This document shows, piece by piece, positions 7,408-8,870 of a DNA stretch of 8,870 nt. The notes under the pieces were generated by a model, which saw nothing but the letters and a program-made list of their open reading frames with translations, made no database searches and was not told the DNA's origin. Positions within the stretch are counted from its first letter, which is position 1, and every line of letters begins with the position of its first letter. A program made the position numbers and the translations under genes. The DNA is taken from positions 1-8,870 of the forward strand of contig PLEB01000249.1 in assembly GCA_003136915.1 (NCBI GenBank), in the 5' to 3' direction. The DNA comes from Chitinophagaceae bacterium. Its GTDB lineage: Bacteria; Bacteroidota; Bacteroidia; Chitinophagales; Chitinophagaceae.

Positions 7408-8721
7408 ATGCCAATGCTTCAACAGACTGCTTTTATTCTGCTTGCAGGAACCGCCATTCTTCTCTTTTCTTTCAATGCCCGGAGCATTCGCAAAAATATT
7501 CTGATGGGGAGGGATGAAGACTATACCGGAAATGCCGGCCTCCGTTGGAAAAATCTACTGTTGCTGGCACTGGGCCAGAAAAAAATGTTCAGGAATCCCC
7601 TCGTTGCCGTGCTGCATTTATTTATTTACGCCGGATTCATTATAATCAATATTGAAGTGCTGGAAATTTCAATGGACGGACTGTTGGGCACCCACAGGCT
7701 GTTTGCGAGGCCTCTTGGTGCCCTATATAACGGCCTTATCGACGGTTTTGAATTTCTTGCCGTTGCCGTGCTTATTTCCTGTGTAGTATTTCTATGCAGG
7801 AGAAACTTACTTAAGATCAGACGCTTTTTCAGCCATGATCTCGACGGATGGCCGCGGTCGGACGCAAATTATATTCTGCTGACCGAGATTCTCCTGATGA
7901 TTTTTTTCCTGACCTTCAATGCATCTGATACCCTGCTGCAGGAGAGAAATTACGGCCGTTATGCAAATAACCTGACAGGTAATTTTGCTTTTTCCCAATG
8001 GCTTCATCCGATCCTTAAAGGATTTTCAAATAAACAACTTGCCGGACTTGAGCGCACAAGCTGGTGGCTGCATATTGCCGGAATTTTTGCTTTTCTAAAC
8101 TATCTTCCTTATTCCAAACACCTCCACATACTGCTGGCTTTTCCGAATGCCTATTTTGCCCGTTTGCAGCCCGAAGGGAAAATAAGGAATATGAAATCAG
8201 TGCAGCAGGAAGTGTTATATGCCATGCAACCTGAACAGGCTCCGGCGGAAGCATCACCGCCTTCAAAATTCGGTGCCCGCGATGTATTTGACCTCAGCTG
8301 GCGAAACCTGCTGGATGCGTATTCCTGCACGGAATGCGGACGCTGCACCGCTGCCTGTCCTGCCAATATCACGGGGAAAAAATTATCCCCCCGCAAGATC
8401 ATGATGGATACACGTGACCGTTCGGAAGAAGTAGGAAAAAATGTTCGCCGGAATAAAGAATTTAAACCGGACGGCAAACAGCTCCTTTACGATTACATTA
8501 CGGAAGAAGAATTGCGCGCCTGCACGAGTTGCAATGCATGTGTGGAAGAATGTCCGGTAAGTATCAGCCCGCTGGAAATCATTCTTGAATTGCGGCGGTC
8601 CCTGATCATGGAAGAAAGTAAGGCACCAAAGGAATGGAATGCCATGTTAAGCAATGTAGAAAATAATTTTGCGCCCTGGAAATTTAGTCCGGATGAACGG
8701 GATGCATGGAAAAATGGCTAG
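7408..8721 (+). CDS. Membrane-anchored (Fe-S) oxidoreductase subunit with two 4Fe-4S motifs
   Basis: 437 residues. The N-terminal half is a membrane domain with about five hydrophobic segments (roughly 7-22, 64-82, 113-130, 157-171, 218-233). Histidines in or next to them (His70, His222, His238, His240) could bind heme b as in NarI/HdrE-type subunits (inference). The cytoplasmic half carries two ferredoxin-like clusters: Cys307, Cys310, Cys313, Cys317-Pro, and Cys372, Cys375, Cys378, Cys382-Pro. Between them, ITGKKLSPRKIMMDTRDR is a characteristic stretch of Bacteroidota members of this family, as is the C-terminal ENNFAPWKFSPDER. The protein probably passes electrons between the quinone pool and a cysteine-rich (CCG-domain) HdrD/GlpC-like partner. 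That partner gene normally follows directly but is absent here: a YceI-like gene converges 14 bp past the stop. The ATG at 7408 is the only good start before the first membrane segment. No Shine-Dalgarno sequence is evident. The physiological substrate is unknown. Confidence 0.87.
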   Translation: MPMLQQTAFILLAGTAILLFSFNARSIRKNILMGRDEDYTGNAGLRWKNLLLLALGQKKMFRNPLVAVLHLFIYAGFIIINIEVLEISMDGLLGTHRLFARPLGALYNGLIDGFEFLAVAVLISCVVFLCRRNLLKIRRFFSHDLDGWPRSDANYILLTEILLMIFFLTFNASDTLLQERNYGRYANNLTGNFAFSQWLHPILKGFSNKQLAGLERTSWWLHIAGIFAFLNYLPYSKHLHILLAFPNAYFARLQPEGKIRNMKSVQQEVLYAMQPEQAPAEASPPSKFGARDVFDLSWRNLLDAYSCTECGRCTAACPANITGKKLSPRKIMMDTRDRSEEVGKNVRRNKEFKPDGKQLLYDYITEEELRACTSCNACVEECPVSISPLEIILELRRSLIMEESKAPKEWNAMLSNVENNFAPWKFSPDERDAWKNG

Positions 8722-8735
8722 GTTTTTAATTGTTG

Positions 8736-8870
8736 TTATCTGGCAAGCACGTTCAGGTTAACAGTCAGGTTATCCGAAACGGTACTTGATCCTCCCACAT
8801 CAAAATCCCTGCGCGAGATTCTAAAACTTCCTGCAAAAAGATACCCGTTCCCCGATGGCAAAGCTGTAAA
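8736..8870 (-). CDS. C-terminal fragment of a YceI-like protein, truncated by the window edge
   Basis: The last 44 codons and the TAA stop (8736-8738) of a leftward gene are present; its start lies beyond the right edge. The peptide contains YLFAGSFRISRRDFDVGG followed by SSTVSDNLTVNLNVLAR. This matches the end of YceI-family lipocalin-like proteins, where a strand with the pattern F-I-R-DF/Y-VGG is followed by SDxVTVxxxVxA as the closing beta strand. YceI proteins are usually secreted or periplasmic and bind isoprenoid-type lipids such as polyisoprenoid quinones. Only the tail is visible, so signal peptide and full length cannot be judged. It converges on the iron-sulfur gene with a 14-bp gap and no visible hairpin terminator. 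Confidence 0.7.
   Translation of the reverse strand, partial: FTALPSGNGYLFAGSFRISRRDFDVGGSSTVSDNLTVNLNVLAR

Noticed and set aside
1..8870. Search for an undescribed multi-gene system such as a defence island, secondary-metabolite cluster, mobile element or CRISPR
   Set aside because: Every gene belongs to a housekeeping, envelope or redox context, orientation changes repeatedly, and there are no integrases, transposases, long repeats or toxin-antitoxin-like pairs. Nothing supports such a claim.

Overview
The window looks like ordinary chromosomal DNA from a member of the Bacteroidota, plausibly near the Chitinophagaceae although I cannot fix the family by eye. Four things point there: a TPR protein directly downstream of gyrA, exported proteins with cleavage sites ending in Ala-Gln, start regions without clear Shine-Dalgarno sequences, and a match to the Bacteroidota promoter consensus (TTG, 21 nt, TAnnTTTG) in front of gyrA. 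Base composition is moderate, and I see no insertion sequence, integrase, tRNA, rRNA, CRISPR array or phage gene.

Layout, left to right. (1) Positions 1-2004 look like the edge of a surface-polysaccharide locus: the 3' part of a family 2 glycosyltransferase (+) converges on, and overlaps by 30 bp, an OafA-type membrane acyltransferase (-). (2) A 282-bp divergent spacer leads to a small exported protein of unknown function (+, 2287-2832), followed by a hairpin with a T-run that terminates the leftward transcript coming from the right. (3) Positions 2897-7342 form a leftward block, read right to left: a small PyrR-like phosphoribosyltransferase, gyrA with its own likely promoter, and an exported TPR protein starting 31 bp after the gyrA stop. 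(4) Diverging from the phosphoribosyltransferase is a membrane-anchored protein with two 4Fe-4S motifs (+, 7408-8721), of the type that feeds electrons to a cysteine-rich heterodisulfide-reductase-like partner. That partner is not the next gene. Instead the C-terminus of a YceI-like protein (-, 8736-8870) converges on it.

Functionally this is a mix of housekeeping (DNA gyrase, nucleotide metabolism), envelope (glycosyltransferase, acyltransferase, exported proteins) and redox genes. I found no convincing new multi-gene system. The points most worth a second look are the gyrase A quinolone-resistance-determining region, where both usual drug-anchoring residues are replaced (Ala91 and His95), the missing partner of the iron-sulfur protein, and the loss of PyrR-diagnostic sequence in the phosphoribosyltransferase.
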